A stretch of DNA of 5,093 nt from contig JACDGQ010000276.1 of NCBI GenBank assembly GCA_013821615.1, positions 1 to 5,093 of the forward strand. The letters are read 5' to 3'. The notes beneath the pieces are model-generated. The model searched no databases and was not told where the DNA came from. It saw only the letters and a program-made list of their open reading frames with translations. The stretch's first letter is position 1. Every line of letters begins with the position of its first letter. The position numbers were made by a program, and so were the translations under genes. Origin of the DNA: Planctomycetota bacterium. GTDB taxonomy: Bacteria > Planctomycetota > UBA11346. Below, piece by piece: positions 4,524 to 5,093 of this stretch.

Positions 4524-5093
4524 TCAAGGCCGAGCAAGGTCCGCGGTCGCGGGCTGCGCCGCCGGCCCTTCCCAGTCCCAGGCGTACGCGGTCCGGGTCG
4601 CAGGGTCGTAGGCGGCCCAGCGGCCGGCCTCGACCTGGCCGGTACCGACCTGGATCAGGCTGTGATGGCCGCGCGGGCCGGGGCCGGGCGTGAACCAGGC
4701 GGGCAGACCGGCGGGGGGCAAAGCGAAGGACCAGCGCGCGCGCGGCGGTGAGGTGGTCGGTACCTGCACGCGTAGCGGGTATTCGCCGTTCAGCGCCGCC
4801 GCCTCGGCCGCTTCCAGACCGTGGACGGCGAGCAGGTAGCGGTGCCCGCCCGCGATCGGCAGCATCAGGGCATCGATGGCGGTCACCCCGCCAGGTATGC
4901 GCCCCGCGGGCAGGCCGCAGTCGTGCGGCGTGAAGCCGGTCACCTGCAGCCAGCCGGCAGCGTCCGGGGTGCGGCCCAGGATCCGGCAAGCCTGGGCCAC
5001 GGCGGTGGCCAATTCGTCGGCGACCAGGTGGTCGAGCGGGCTGGGCCGCGTCGGCCGCCAGCCGCTGCGCTGCCAGGTCCAGAAGTGCAGGAT
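4524..5093 (-). CDS. Protein of unknown function, N-terminus beyond the window
   Basis: An open frame enters from the right edge and gives 189 residues before the TGA at 4526-4524. I do not recognise a family. The visible part starts ILHFWTWQRSGW, has a helical Ala-rich stretch (about 24-40), then alternating short strands and Gly/Pro turns, for example LMLPIAGGHRYLLAVHGL (76-93) and YPLRVQVPTT (105-114). It ends with RWAAYDPATRTAYAWDWEG (158-176). It is rich in Trp, His and Pro, has no transmembrane helix or signal peptide in view, and is probably soluble. A TTG at 5012 could serve as an internal start, but the frame continues coding-like upstream to the edge with no ribosome-binding site at the TTG, so I read the gene as partial. 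It is co-directional with htpG, 282 bases upstream. Confidence 0.65.
   Translation of the reverse strand: MLHFWTWQRSGWRPTRPSPLDHLVADELATAVAQACRILGRTPDAAGWLQVTGFTPHDCGLPAGRIPGGVTAIDALMLPIAGGHRYLLAVHGLEAAEAAALNGEYPLRVQVPTTSPPRARWSFALPPAGLPAWFTPGPGPRGHHSLIQVGTGQVEAGRWAAYDPATRTAYAWDWEGPAAQPATADLARP

Noticed and set aside
4263..4611. Short frames on both strands across the low-complexity tracts
   Set aside because: Their translations are strings of Pro, Ser, Leu, Arg and Gly that come from the tract itself, with no ribosome-binding site and no family resemblance.

Overview
The window is GC-rich bacterial DNA with four protein-coding regions and two structured intergenic stretches. The lineage cannot be fixed from the sequence. 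PqiA-like and HtpG proteins point to a Gram-negative-type or related high-GC bacterium. The HtpG middle domain (PMDLFDRE, LYVRRVFVMDDC, SDDLPLNVSREILQQ) reads less like the enterobacterial form and more like forms I associate with deltaproteobacteria, Planctomycetota or Bacteroidota. That is a weak impression, not a placement.

Layout, left to right. On the + strand, a 324-residue protein of unknown function (45-1019, frame open to the left edge) has a charged cytoplasmic N-terminus, one transmembrane helix and an extracytoplasmic C-terminal domain. It converges on a minus-strand gene (1016-1984) for an eight-helix membrane protein made of two PqiA units, and the two stop codons overlap. A 322-base gap (1985-2306) follows. 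It holds a perfect 31-bp inverted repeat whose arms are themselves hairpins (REP/REPIN-like), two further GC-rich hairpins, the only AT-rich patch, and an 11-codon leader ORF whose stop overlaps the PqiA-like GTG start. Next is htpG (2307-4241, minus), a complete bacterial Hsp90 with all key ATPase residues. A 282-base gap (4242-4523) lies upstream of htpG. It holds two low-complexity purine/pyrimidine tracts in opposite orientation with several G-quadruplex motifs, around a core of about 70 bases. Last, a minus-strand ORF of unknown function (4524-5093) runs off the right edge.

The three minus-strand genes are co-directional but separated by about 280 and 320 bases, so they are probably separate transcription units. 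HtpG is a cytosolic chaperone and the PqiA-like protein an envelope membrane protein; nothing visible links them functionally. No RNA gene, CRISPR array, insertion sequence, phage gene or defence system was found. The unusual content is in the two intergenic regions, not in a new multi-gene system.
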